Below, piece after piece: positions 25,838 through 36,037 of a stretch of 64,000 nt of DNA. The position numbers and the translations under genes were made by a program. Position 1 is the stretch's first letter. Each line of letters opens with the position of its first letter. The notes beneath the pieces were generated by a model. That model ran no database searches and was not told where the DNA came from. It saw only the letters and a list, made by a program, of their open reading frames with translations. The stretch covers positions 6,580,001-6,644,000 of the forward strand of contig NZ_CP130886.1 of assembly GCF_030622045.1 (NCBI RefSeq), written 5' to 3'. The DNA is from Planctellipticum variicoloris. GTDB lineage: Bacteria > Planctomycetota > Planctomycetia > Planctomycetales > Planctomycetaceae.

Positions 25838-26596
25838 CTACTTCAGATGTTGAATGACGCGTCGTTCGAGGTCCGGCAGCCGGCGTTTCAGACGCTCGCT
25901 GAGCGGTACGGGGGCTCGGCCAGAGTCGATTTCCGCGAAGTATGCGGCCATTTCCTCGCGGGCTTCGGGGGGGCCATGCAGCAGAAAGTGGACCCAGCCC
26001 CAGGCGTCGCGGTAGTCCTTTCCGCCCATGTCGAGCATTTCGCGTTTGGCTTCCAGGGCTTCCAGCCGAGGCTTCCAGCCGAAACGGATCGCCCACTGCA
26101 GGCTTTTGCGATGCGGGTTGTCGTTGAGCCGGGCGCCGCGGGGGACCTCGAAATACTCGGCGAGTCCTTCGTCGAGCCAGAGTGGCACGTAGGGGAGGGA
26201 GTTTCTCAGCAGGGCGTGCGTCGCTTCGTGCCGGACGTCGGTTTCGAGATCCCGATGGCGGTACGCATAGACGCGGCCGGCGTCCTGTCCCGGCAGATAC
26301 AGGGCCTGACGTTTTTCGCCGCCGGGGGACCTGCTTGACACGTATTTCTGGTAGGACCATTTGCCGGAGAACAGGTGGATCTCCACCGGCCGGTCGCGAA
26401 AATCGAGCCCCAGCGTTTCGTGCAGATCGGCCTGAAGTTCGCCGAGCTCCTGGACGAGACCGTCGACATCTCGCAGCGGAAACTCGGACCGAAATACGAA
26501 CGGAGCGATCGTGGCTTCGTCGATCCACGGGGACTCGGCGCGGGCCTGGACCAGGCCGGCCAGGCTGCAGATCACCGTCAGAGCCCATCGTCGCAT
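25838..26596 (-). CDS. Secreted gluzincin-type putative metallopeptidase (DUF1570-like)
   Basis: This 252-residue protein has a signal peptide (MRRWALTVICSLAGLVQARA) and a zinc-binding motif HEATH (His123, Glu124, His127). About 16 residues later comes LDEGLAEYFE (Glu143), the third-ligand arrangement of gluzincins. This is a common planctomycete domain type (DUF1570-like), though no substrate is known. It should act in the periplasm or outside. The remainder is soluble and charged, with no lipobox. It is transcribed in the direction of hpnC but separated from it by about 205 bases, so it may have its own promoter. Confidence 0.78.
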   Translation of the reverse strand: MRRWALTVICSLAGLVQARAESPWIDEATIAPFVFRSEFPLRDVDGLVQELGELQADLHETLGLDFRDRPVEIHLFSGKWSYQKYVSSRSPGGEKRQALYLPGQDAGRVYAYRHRDLETDVRHEATHALLRNSLPYVPLWLDEGLAEYFEVPRGARLNDNPHRKSLQWAIRFGWKPRLEALEAKREMLDMGGKDYRDAWGWVHFLLHGPPEAREEMAAYFAEIDSGRAPVPLSERLKRRLPDLERRVIQHLK

Positions 26597-26824
26597 GCCG
26601 CCTCTCCCGGATCGGATCGCAGGGGGGCGAAGTCTAGGCGGGGAGGATTGGCGGGGTCAAGAGGATGCTGCTCGTGGAACGAGGGCGTTTCACAAGGGGG
26701 GAGAGAAGATCAGTGCAAAATGAAAAGTGAAAAAAGCAAAGTGCAAAATGGAAGAACCACAGATTGAAAACTCAAGTTCGCCAACGACCCCTTGCACGCA
26801 CCGCATTTCGCGACGGACCACTGA

Positions 26825-26843
26825 CCACGGACAACTGACCAAT
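26825..26843. repeat. AACTGAC-type intergenic repeat, copy 2
   Basis: The sequence CCACGGACAACTGACCAAT repeats the core of the element at 25794. It lies 5 bases after the stop codon of the Rieske gene. Low-complexity GCAAAATG/GAAAA words precede it (26711-26755). Confidence 0.7.
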
Positions 26844-26848
26844 CTCCA

Positions 26849-27157
26849 TCATGGCAACTCGACGAAGACGTCGTTTCCTTCGACAGCGACTTCGAATCGC
26901 GCGTGTTTGAGTCTGGCGTTGAGGCAGTGCTGGCCTGTCGTGACGTCGAACTGCCAGCCGTGCCAGGGGCAGGTCACGACGTTCTTGCGCAGGTATCCTT
27001 CCGCGAGGGGGCCGCCGGCGTGGGGGCAGATTCCGTCGAGCGCGTGGAACCGACCGTCGATGTTGAACAAAGCGATAATCCGGCCGTCGACGACGAACTC
27101 CTTGCCGGTTCCGGGGGCGACTTCTTCAACGCCGGCGATCCGATGGCGGGTGCTCAT
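26849..27157 (-). CDS. Rieske [2Fe-2S] ferredoxin
   Basis: This 102-residue soluble protein holds one [2Fe-2S] cluster bound by two Cys and two His. The motif ICPHAGG (Cys44, His46) is the first half and VTCPWHGW (Cys63, His66) the second. Such small Rieske ferredoxins carry electrons to or from enzymes and are not the membrane-bound Rieske of complex III. Here it is the last gene of the oxidase operon, 16 bases after the subunit-III-like gene, so a link to respiration or haem metabolism is possible. Repeat copy 2 lies just after its stop codon. Confidence 0.9.
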   Translation of the reverse strand: MSTRHRIAGVEEVAPGTGKEFVVDGRIIALFNIDGRFHALDGICPHAGGPLAEGYLRKNVVTCPWHGWQFDVTTGQHCLNARLKHARFEVAVEGNDVFVELP

Positions 27158-27173
27158 GCGAATCCAGATCCTG

Positions 27174-27773
27174 CTAGAGCGTCAGCGTGAAAGCGGCCAG
27201 CATCATCAGCCAGACGACGTCCAGGAATCGCCAGTAGACGGCGCACAGTTTGACGCCGGGGTAGAACTCGTGATCGAACCGACCGCGCAGAGCTTCCAGC
27301 ACGACCCGGAACAGCACGACGAGGCCGCCGATGAAGTGCAGCACGTGCAGCAGCACGAGCACAAAGAGAAAGCCCCAGAACCGGACTGCACGCAACGATT
27401 CGAACCGCGAGATCGGCGGCTCAAGGGAAGCAGACCGCAGGTTGACGAAGTGACCGAGTAACAGATCGGTCAGTCCGATTGTCTGGAGTATGCAGAACAG
27501 GCATCCGCAGCCGAAGGCGGTCAGGAGCCAGCGGCGGAACTCAAGCTGCCGCTCGCGGCGGACTTCCCTCAGCGACTGTTGAAGTGAAATGCCGCCGACG
27601 AGCAGCACAGCCGTCGAAGCCCAGAGGACCGGCGGAAACCGTCCGGGCGTGACCGGAACGCCTTTCCGCATCAGGATGAAGGCCCACATCGCTCCGAGAA
27701 AGAACATGCCCAGAGACGCCAGCAGCAGATAGAGCCCGAACTCTTTCTGAATCAGTTCACGGCGGGCGGGCAT
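27174..27773 (-). CDS. Second cytochrome c oxidase subunit III-like protein
   Basis: This 199-residue protein has five predicted membrane helices and resembles cytochrome oxidase subunit III, though shorter. The end (LLHVLHFIGGLVVLFRVVLEALRGRFDHEFYPGVKLCAVYWRFLDVVWLMMLA) matches the subunit III pattern 'GLH..HV.GG...' followed by 'YWHFvDvvW'. The classic subunit III is at 28224-29096 in the same operon, so this is an accessory copy, perhaps for stability or assembly. Helix pairs are clear. The gene starts 31 bases after the subunit IV stop. Confidence 0.8.
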   Translation of the reverse strand: MPARRELIQKEFGLYLLLASLGMFFLGAMWAFILMRKGVPVTPGRFPPVLWASTAVLLVGGISLQQSLREVRRERQLEFRRWLLTAFGCGCLFCILQTIGLTDLLLGHFVNLRSASLEPPISRFESLRAVRFWGFLFVLVLLHVLHFIGGLVVLFRVVLEALRGRFDHEFYPGVKLCAVYWRFLDVVWLMMLAAFTLTL

Positions 27774-27804
27774 GGGAATTCCCCCGATGCGGGGACGGCG
27801 GCTG

Positions 27805-28164
27805 CTAGGGCCGGGCGGCGGGGCTGTTGTCCAGAGTCAGATTGCTGATCTCCGACTGGTAACTGATCGAATCCATCGAACAGAACCCCACGAAAACCGC
27901 GACGAACGCCAGCGAAAACAGAATAATCAGCACGTTGAACGACTTGTCGTGCCGCAGGTGCATGAAATAGATCAGCACGAGCGACGCTTTGACCGTGGCA
28001 ATCGACAGCGCCACGTACAACTCCGCCGCGGCGGGAATCACGGTCGATTGCGCCACCGTCAGCGCGGTCAGCACGATGAGCGCCAGGAAGGTGCCGATGA
28101 GGATCGACAGCGGAACCGGGTGGGAGTAGCTGTGGGCGTCGGCGTGGTGAGCGTGGTCAGACAT
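27805..28164 (-). CDS. Cytochrome c oxidase subunit IV-type protein
   Basis: This 119-residue protein has three membrane helices after a His-rich start (MSDHAHHADAHSYSHP). The pattern LIVLTALTVAQSTVIP, LYVALSIATVKASLVLIYFMHLRHDKSF and LIILFSLAFVAVFVGF is that of the bacterial subunit IV (CtaF/CoxD-like), a small stabilising subunit of haem-copper oxidases. A longer open frame continues upstream through the subunit III gene, but it is not protein-like; the ATG given is the natural start. The gene sits 59 bases downstream of subunit III. Confidence 0.88.
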   Translation of the reverse strand: MSDHAHHADAHSYSHPVPLSILIGTFLALIVLTALTVAQSTVIPAAAELYVALSIATVKASLVLIYFMHLRHDKSFNVLIILFSLAFVAVFVGFCSMDSISYQSEISNLTLDNSPAARP

Positions 28165-28223
28165 CTTCAAAAACCCGTCCGGGAGGAATCCGCGAAGTTC
28201 AATCGCCAGCCGTTTCGCCGCGA

Positions 28224-29096
28224 TCAGTGAATCAGATAGAGCAGCGGGAACAGATAGATCCAGATCAGGTCGACGAGGTGCCAGTACAGCCCGACGAAGT
28301 CGACCGGGCCGAAATACTCGGGACCGAAGTCGCCGCGCAGGGAGCGCCAGAAAATCCAGCCGATGGCGATCATGCCGCCGACGATGTGGATGCCGTGGAG
28401 TCCCGTGAGGCAGTAGTAGATGCTGAAGTAGATGCCGATGTCTTTGGGGAGTTCGGCGCGGGTCGGGAGGCCCTCGTCGCCGTGGCCGCCGGCGGCGTGT
28501 TCGCCTTTGGCGTGGGAGTCGCCGGCCGGTTTTGCGTCGGCATGGGCGTGGTCGACGGGGTCGGCGTGGGGGTCGCTCGCGTGGGATGCGGCGGCGTTGC
28601 CGGTGGCTTTGAGTTCGCCGTGGGGATCTTCGCCGTAGACGAAGTATTTGGCGGGGTAGATTCCGAGGTGGAACTTGTGGGAGTACTCGAAGTATTTGAC
28701 GACGAGGAAGGTGAGGGCGCAGAGCCAGGTGATGGCGAGCAGGATGACGAGGCCCTGTTTCTGTCCGAGCTGGGCGCAGCGGACGGCCCAGGCCATGGTG
28801 AGGCTGCTGAAGAGGAGGACGACGGTGTTGATGGCGCCCATGGTGGGGTTCAGGAACATGTGCCCGTACGTGAAGATCTCCGGGTGGTTGGCCCGGTAGA
28901 CCGCGTAGGCGGTGAACAGTCCGCTGAAGAAGAGGATTTCGGTGATCAGGAACAGCCACATTCCCAGCTTGCCGCTGTCGAACTGCTGTTCGTGATTCTC
29001 GAAGTGGTGGGCCAGGAATGGCGAATGCCCGTGGGCGTGATCATGACCGTGGTCATGGCCGTCGGCCGGAAGTGCGGCGGGGGCGAGCGTGCTCAT
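28224..29096 (-). CDS. ctaE: Cytochrome c oxidase subunit III
   Basis: This 290-residue membrane protein has the family motifs KLGMWLFLITEILFFSGLFTAY near the start and LTGLHGIHIVGGMIAI, then LYWHLVDLIWIYLFPLLYL at the end. The first 25 residues are His-rich (HDHGHDHAHGHSP), and a central loop of about 60 residues is rich in His, Asp and Ala (about residues 165-220), unusual for subunit III. These may bind metal or just act as a linker. It is one of the core subunits with I and II and lies directly after subunit I in the operon. Confidence 0.93.
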   Translation of the reverse strand: MSTLAPAALPADGHDHGHDHAHGHSPFLAHHFENHEQQFDSGKLGMWLFLITEILFFSGLFTAYAVYRANHPEIFTYGHMFLNPTMGAINTVVLLFSSLTMAWAVRCAQLGQKQGLVILLAITWLCALTFLVVKYFEYSHKFHLGIYPAKYFVYGEDPHGELKATGNAAASHASDPHADPVDHAHADAKPAGDSHAKGEHAAGGHGDEGLPTRAELPKDIGIYFSIYYCLTGLHGIHIVGGMIAIGWIFWRSLRGDFGPEYFGPVDFVGLYWHLVDLIWIYLFPLLYLIH

Positions 29097-29156
29097 GCGG
29101 AAAAGCCTCGTCGGACGTTATACACAACGCCTGGATAAACAGTCGGCGCGGGGGTC

Positions 29157-30860
<1,704 letters not shown>

Positions 30861-30963
30861 GGGACTGCTCCCCACTCCGTCTGGCGCCGCCACGCTGCAT
30901 TCTGCAGGGTGACGACGATGATTCTCGATTCCCCGTCCGGGACTTCCCGACCCGCCGCGGAAC

Positions 30964-31974
30964 CTATTTCTTGTCTTCGTTCAAACTCTTGATGAACAGG
31001 ATCAGGTCTTCGATCTGCGAGTCCTTGAGCTGCCCTTTGAAGCTGGGCATCTGGGCGCGGTAGCCGCCGCGGACTTTGGCGTTGGGTTCGAGGATCGATT
31101 CGCGGATGTAGTTGTCGTCGACGGTGATCGTGGAGCCGTCGGCGAGCTTCTGCTGCGTGCCGAAGGTCCCTTTGAACGACGGTCCGACTTTGGCCGTTCC
31201 GTCGGTCGTGTGGCACTGGGCGCAGCCGCGTCGGTTGTAGAGCTTGAGGCCGCGTTCGAGCGGAGGCGTTTCCTTCTCTTCGATTTCGATGACGCGGGTG
31301 AGCTTCTCGGCCCGTTCGCCCGCCGGGTAGACGACCACCTTCGCCAGCATGTCCGAATGGCTTTTTCCGCAGTATTCGGCGCAGAACAGCGTGTATTCGC
31401 CCGGGCGGGTCGGAATGAACCAGGTCGTCGCGTAGCGTCCGGGGACGACGTCCTGTTTCACGCGGAAGGCGGGGATGAACAGGCTGTGGAGGACGTCTTC
31501 GGAGATCATCGTCAGCTTGAAGGGTTTCCCCTCTTCGACGTAGAGGGTGTCGCTGGCGAAGCCGTCGAACTGGGGATAGGTGAACAGCCACGCCCAGCGC
31601 TTGGCCGTGACGCGGATTTCGTTGTCGCCCGAGTCCTCGGGAGGAGTGCGCATTTCGACATAGCCGATGAATCCCCAGAAGAACATGGGGATCAGCAGCA
31701 TTGCGGGAATGATCGACCAGGTGAGTTCGAGAGCGGTACTGTGATGAGGCGATTCCAGCAGCGGGGCGCCCGGCCGACGACGGTACTGCACCGTGAACCA
31801 GATCATCAGGCCGACGATCAGCAGGAAGAAGACGGTGGAAGTTCCCAGGATGAAGTGGAACAGCCAGTCCACCTGGGGGGCCACGGTGGAGCTTTGCACG
31901 GGGAACCAGAACGTCGAGCCCTCTTCCACCCACGGGGGGGCGACGAACTGCGCGGTGTCCTGCGACTTATCCAT
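30964..31974 (-). CDS. ctaC: Cytochrome c oxidase subunit II with haem c domain
   Basis: This 336-residue subunit receives electrons for subunit I. Two N-terminal helices (41-63 and 85-107) anchor a CuA domain with His163, Cys198, Cys202, His206 and Met209, matching the HSLF and [12 protein letters not shown] motifs. A C-terminal cytochrome c domain carries CAQCH (251-255) with a Met ligand near residue 305. This fused form is the caa3 type, in which electrons can pass directly from an upstream complex. No signal peptide is apparent before the first helix. It is encoded between the SCO chaperone and subunit I. Confidence 0.95.
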   Translation of the reverse strand: MDKSQDTAQFVAPPWVEEGSTFWFPVQSSTVAPQVDWLFHFILGTSTVFFLLIVGLMIWFTVQYRRRPGAPLLESPHHSTALELTWSIIPAMLLIPMFFWGFIGYVEMRTPPEDSGDNEIRVTAKRWAWLFTYPQFDGFASDTLYVEEGKPFKLTMISEDVLHSLFIPAFRVKQDVVPGRYATTWFIPTRPGEYTLFCAEYCGKSHSDMLAKVVVYPAGERAEKLTRVIEIEEKETPPLERGLKLYNRRGCAQCHTTDGTAKVGPSFKGTFGTQQKLADGSTITVDDNYIRESILEPNAKVRGGYRAQMPSFKGQLKDSQIEDLILFIKSLNEDKK

Positions 31975-32054
31975 GATCGGTTCTCAACAACTTCCATCGC
32001 GTTCGGCGCTGCCGACCGCTGCATTCCAGATCTTCAAACTCTCGATGTCGAAAT

Positions 32055-32915
32055 TCAGACGGGGACTGGTCCGACCGGGCCAGGACCCGTCTTCGGAGAT
32101 CGCATCCGCCGCTCCCGGCGCAACAGCCAGGCGACAAACGCTGCAATCACCACCACCGTCGCCACCCCGCCGGTCCGCATCAGGTTGCGCGCCGCCGGAG
32201 CGTATCGCCCTTTTTCCGCATCGTAGTGGAAGCAGAACAGCAGGATCCGCTCCCACGTCCCCCCCACCTTGCCTTCGCCCGCTTCCACCAGACTCAGCCT
32301 CAGCGTCTCCGGCGGGAAATCGACGCCATACATGTATCTTGCGATCTTCCCGTCCGGCGTGCACAGCACGAACATCGCCGGATGAGCATATTCCTTCCGA
32401 TCCGGGACATATCGAAACTTGAAACCGATCGAAGCCGCCAGTCGCTCGATCGACTGCCGGTTGCCGACCAGAAATCGCCAGCCGTTTCCCGTCCCGGCCC
32501 GCTCGTACAAATCCAGATATCTCTGCCGCGTCTGCCCGGCCCGCTCGGGAGTCTCCGACGGATCCATGCTGACGGAGACGACGTCAAACTCCTTGCCCGC
32601 CGTCCAGTCCAACTGCTTGAGCGATTCCACCAGGCCCGACAACTGCAGGTTGCAGAGCATCGGGCAGTTGGAATAGTTCATCGATACGATGACGGGCCGT
32701 CGTCCTTCGAACCAGTCCTGCACCCGTCCGTCCTGCCGTCGGTGATCCCGGAAGATCAGTTCCAGCGGCAGCGATTCCCCGACGTGCTCGGCGACGTCGA
32801 GATTCTCCAGCTCCTTGGGGGTGGTTTCCCACGGAGCCGCCCCGACCGGACCCGAGAGCGCACCGACGCTGCTCAGCCAGACGAGAACTCCGCAAATCGC
32901 CCGTCGCACTCTCAT
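32055..32915 (-). CDS. SCO1/SenC family copper chaperone
   Basis: This 286-residue protein helps build the CuA centre of subunit II. It has a signal peptide (RRAICGVLVWLSSVGALSGPVGA), a thioredoxin-like fold and the copper-binding motif NCPMLCN (CxxxC). A conserved His follows in the AHPAMFV region. A C-terminal membrane helix (VATVVVIAAFVAWLLRRERR) anchors it, unlike many SCO proteins, which have only an N-terminal anchor. The ATG at MRVRRA is chosen; an upstream extension would be an implausible Arg run. It is cotranscribed with the oxidase. Confidence 0.9.
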   Translation of the reverse strand: MRVRRAICGVLVWLSSVGALSGPVGAAPWETTPKELENLDVAEHVGESLPLELIFRDHRRQDGRVQDWFEGRRPVIVSMNYSNCPMLCNLQLSGLVESLKQLDWTAGKEFDVVSVSMDPSETPERAGQTRQRYLDLYERAGTGNGWRFLVGNRQSIERLAASIGFKFRYVPDRKEYAHPAMFVLCTPDGKIARYMYGVDFPPETLRLSLVEAGEGKVGGTWERILLFCFHYDAEKGRYAPAARNLMRTGGVATVVVIAAFVAWLLRRERRMRSPKTGPGPVGPVPV

Positions 32916-32925
32916 TTCACCCGGT

Positions 32926-33222
32926 CTACGGCGCCTTCGCCGACGTTTCCTGCACGACCAGTTCCATCGCCTTGCCAATCGGCAGCGACGTGATCTTCTT
33001 TTCGCGGTCGATCCAGCCGTACTCGGCGAGTCTGGCTCGCTGATTGCGTTGAATCACGATCTCCGGGGCGTTTGGGCCGCGGTTGGCGAGCGGTCCCTCG
33101 ATCGAGTCCCGATATCCGTAGTATAGGGCCTGGAAGAAAAAGACCATTGCTAATGTCAGCATGACCGCGACAAAGCCGATCACGCCGATCACCTGATTGT
33201 TCATGTCGTCGTAGCGGGCCAT
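32926..33222 (-). CDS. Small membrane protein of the respiratory operon
   Basis: This 98-residue protein has one N-terminal helix (VIGVIGFVAVMLTLAMVFFFQALYYG), followed by a soluble part with RNQRARLAEYGWIDREKKITSLPIGKAMELVV. This ending resembles a short conserved motif seen near such oxidase operons, where a Pro-Ile-x-x-Ala-Met tail is common, but I cannot name a family. It lies between actF and the SCO gene, so a part in complex assembly or stability is likely. Spacing to the SCO gene is only 10 bases. Confidence 0.75.
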   Translation of the reverse strand: MARYDDMNNQVIGVIGFVAVMLTLAMVFFFQALYYGYRDSIEGPLANRGPNAPEIVIQRNQRARLAEYGWIDREKKITSLPIGKAMELVVQETSAKAP

Positions 33223-33279
33223 GATCTACTTTCACCGCACGGGACCGTCCGAGGAGGCGGTCTGAGGCGCCAGATGTTT

Positions 33280-34521
33280 TCAGATGTTATGGAAGGCCAG
33301 CGATTCAGCCAGACGCGGATCCTTCAGCGGAATCAGCGGCTTGTCGCCGACAAAGTACAGAATGCCCCCCAGCCAGACGCCCCCCACTCCGACGAGCGCC
33401 GCCAGCTCGACGAACGGAATCGGCGGGGACTGGAACTGCCCTTTGTCGATGAAGTTGGGGTAAATCAGCCAGTACAGATCGACCCACTGCATCACCAGCA
33501 GCAGCGCCGACCAGAAGACCAGGGTGGAGGCGTTTCGCTTTGCGTATCGCGAAACGAAGCCGACGAACGGGATCGCAAAGTGCCCGAGAATCAGAATGAG
33601 TGAGACGTATTGCCAGCCGTGCTCCTGGCGGGCTTTGAACCACACGGTTTCTTCGGGGATGTTCGCGTACCAGATCAGCAGGTACTGCGACATGGCAACG
33701 TACGCCCAGAAGCACATGAACCCGAACATCAGCTTGCCGATGTCGTGCAGGTGCTCCACCGTGATCGCGTCCCGTAACAACCCCTGCCGCTGCAGGCCGA
33801 CCGACAGAATCCCCAGGACCGCCATGAAGGACATGACGCTGCCGGAAAAATAGTAGACGCCGTAAATCGTGCTGAACCAGTGCGGATCCAGCGACATGAT
33901 CCAGTCGAACGCCGCGAAGGTGATCGTGAGGGCGAAGAGAATCAGCCCGGGGGCGCTGAGGCCCTCCAGCTTGTTCGTCAGCGCCGGGTCGCCGCTCCCG
34001 TCCTGCAGCAGCGACATCCCCAGCAGCCGGCGCGAAAGCAGCAGCCAGATCGCAAAGTACCCGACGCAGCGGATCGCGAAGAACGGCGCATTCAAATAGG
34101 ACGCCTTTCCCGCCAGGAGCGGGTCGCCGGCGACGAGTTGCGCGTCGTTCCAGATGAAGGGAATCGAGCTTCCCATCAGCACGGCGACGACGATCGGCAG
34201 GAACAGAACTCCGAGCGGCGCGACGCCGCACGCGATGAATTCCGCGAGCCGGCGAACCACGACGCTCCAGCCGGAGCGGGTCAGATGGTGAATCATGACG
34301 AAGAACAGGCCGCCCAGCGAGAGGCTGAGGAAAAACAGCAGACTCAGCAGATAGGCGAGCGTCACCCGGAGCATTCCTCCGGAAACGACGCCCAGCACGA
34401 CCGCCAGGATCAGTCCGCCCAGCCCGACTGTCAGGCACAGGTTCAGCGGCTTGGAACCCCACCCCGACAGCGTCTGGCTGGAGAAGTCGGCGGGCTCAGC
34501 GGTATGGGTCGAGGCGGTCAT
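33280..34521 (-). CDS. actF: Alternative complex III, subunit ActF
   Basis: This 413-residue integral membrane protein has about ten helices and belongs to the ActC/ActF family of quinol:cytochrome c oxidoreductase. Hydrophobic segments such as LCLTVGLGGLILAVVLGVVSGG and LILFALTITFAAFDWIMSLDPHW match ActF, and the DWIMSLDPHWFST motif is typical. It forms part of the membrane core with ActC and holds a quinol site. It is directly downstream of the ActD-ActE fusion (60-base gap). The ATG at MTASTHTAE was chosen; a short in-frame extension is possible. Confidence 0.9.
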   Translation of the reverse strand: MTASTHTAEPADFSSQTLSGWGSKPLNLCLTVGLGGLILAVVLGVVSGGMLRVTLAYLLSLLFFLSLSLGGLFFVMIHHLTRSGWSVVVRRLAEFIACGVAPLGVLFLPIVVAVLMGSSIPFIWNDAQLVAGDPLLAGKASYLNAPFFAIRCVGYFAIWLLLSRRLLGMSLLQDGSGDPALTNKLEGLSAPGLILFALTITFAAFDWIMSLDPHWFSTIYGVYYFSGSVMSFMAVLGILSVGLQRQGLLRDAITVEHLHDIGKLMFGFMCFWAYVAMSQYLLIWYANIPEETVWFKARQEHGWQYVSLILILGHFAIPFVGFVSRYAKRNASTLVFWSALLLVMQWVDLYWLIYPNFIDKGQFQSPPIPFVELAALVGVGGVWLGGILYFVGDKPLIPLKDPRLAESLAFHNI

Positions 34522-34581
34522 ATCGGATCTCAAAAATCTCGCGGGGTCGGGCAGCTTGCGGCGACTCAGACGTCGCTCGGA

Positions 34582-35949
34582 CTACTCGAACTTCACGTCT
34601 TTCAGCTCGGGAAGCACATCGGCCGGAACGTCGGCGGGATCGCCCGTTCGAGTCTTCTGCAAAGCCCGCAGGTACAGCAGAATCGCCCAGCGGTCCTGGA
34701 CCGTCACCACGTCGCCCATCGCCGACATCTTGCGGACGCCGTGCGTCACGGTATTGAACAGCCGACCGATCGGCTGATTGCGGACGTTCTCAGTGTGGTA
34801 CGACACCGGCTTGATCCAGGTTCCCTGCTGCAGTTCCATCGCCCGGAGCGTCACGAGGCCGTCTCCGTCGCCCGCGATGCCGTGGCAGACCGAGCAGTAA
34901 ATGTTGTAGCGCTCTTCGCCCCGTTTGAGCGTTTCCAGGGTCACCGGAATCGGAACGGTCTTGACCCAGGGGAGCGCATCGAGCGGATCGGGTTCTTGAG
35001 CGGCCGGCGCCCCGCCTGCCGGGGCAGGCTGCGGCGCGGCAGGCGCCGCCGGCGGAGCGTTCAGCAGCCTTTCAAGCGTACCGTCGTCGTGTTCCAGTCC
35101 CTTGAACAGCTTGTCGTCGTCTTCCAGGTCGCCGCGGGCGATCGTTCCGACGACTTCCTGCCGCATCGACCGACCGTCCGCGAAGAACTTGTTGGCTTTC
35201 TGGGTTTTGAACTTGGTCTGGAAATCCATGTCCTGGATCCAGTGGACCTTGGGAATCCGCTTTTCCTCCCAGCGATGCTTGGCAATCGCCACCGGCGGAA
35301 CGACCAGCACGCTGCCGAGCATGATGGCCCCGAAGACGAGCGCTTTGGGAAACTTGGCGTCTGCGGGATCGATGTAGCAGGCTTCGACGTGTCGGGCTCC
35401 GATCGACTCGAGCAGTTGCCGGGAGCCTTCGAGCGAAAACTTGGGATCGCGTGCGTCGAGAGAGACGAAGAACCGGTCCGAACTGCTCCGCAGAGTCGAA
35501 ACAGCCCTGCTGAAAGGGCTCGCAAACCGCGGCAGCCCGTTCAACAGAAACATGACGATCACCGTCGTAAAGCATCCCAGCAGGATGCAGAGTTCGAAGA
35601 TGATCGGCATCCACGCGGGAATGCTCGCAAACGGCTTACCGCTGATCCAGAACGGGTAGTCGACGGTGTTCATCCACCACTGCATGCCGACCGCGTTGAG
35701 CCCGCCGAAGACGGCGGCGCCGAACGTAAACCAGGGGAGCCTGGACATTCGAATGCCCATCGCGTCGTCGATGCCGTGCACCGGAAACGGGCTGTGCGCG
35801 TCGAATTTCTGATATCCGGCGTCCCGCACCTTCCGCGCGGCTTCAATCAATTCCCGCGGCGTCTGGAACTCGGCGACCATGGCCGCCAACACGGGCTGCG
35901 GAGCCGGAAGATCGGGCTGGTGGTGGTAGTGCATAGGGTCTGTCTTCAT
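34582..35949 (-). CDS. Alternative complex III, ActD-ActE fusion
   Basis: This 455-residue protein joins two subunits. Residues 20-190 match ActD (DUF3341): VAEFQTPRELIEAARKVRDAGYQKFDAHSPFPVHGIDDAM, then two membrane helices (WFTFGAAVFGGLNAVGMQWW and IIFELCILLGCFTTVIVMFLL). A third hydrophobic segment (FGAIMLGSVLVVPPVAIA) starts the ActE part. After a Pro/Ala linker comes a mono-haem cytochrome c domain with CSVCHG and a Met in RKMSAMGD. In many bacteria these are separate genes; here they are one. Start ATG follows GAGCGG. Confidence 0.92.
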   Translation of the reverse strand: MKTDPMHYHHQPDLPAPQPVLAAMVAEFQTPRELIEAARKVRDAGYQKFDAHSPFPVHGIDDAMGIRMSRLPWFTFGAAVFGGLNAVGMQWWMNTVDYPFWISGKPFASIPAWMPIIFELCILLGCFTTVIVMFLLNGLPRFASPFSRAVSTLRSSSDRFFVSLDARDPKFSLEGSRQLLESIGARHVEACYIDPADAKFPKALVFGAIMLGSVLVVPPVAIAKHRWEEKRIPKVHWIQDMDFQTKFKTQKANKFFADGRSMRQEVVGTIARGDLEDDDKLFKGLEHDDGTLERLLNAPPAAPAAPQPAPAGGAPAAQEPDPLDALPWVKTVPIPVTLETLKRGEERYNIYCSVCHGIAGDGDGLVTLRAMELQQGTWIKPVSYHTENVRNQPIGRLFNTVTHGVRKMSAMGDVVTVQDRWAILLYLRALQKTRTGDPADVPADVLPELKDVKFE

Positions 35950-36037
35950 CCGCTCGGATGGCCCGGAAATCGTGTCTGAATGTCCAAAAACCGGAGCTTT
36001 GCCGCTTGGGGCGACGCCGCTCCGCATCCCGCGGACT

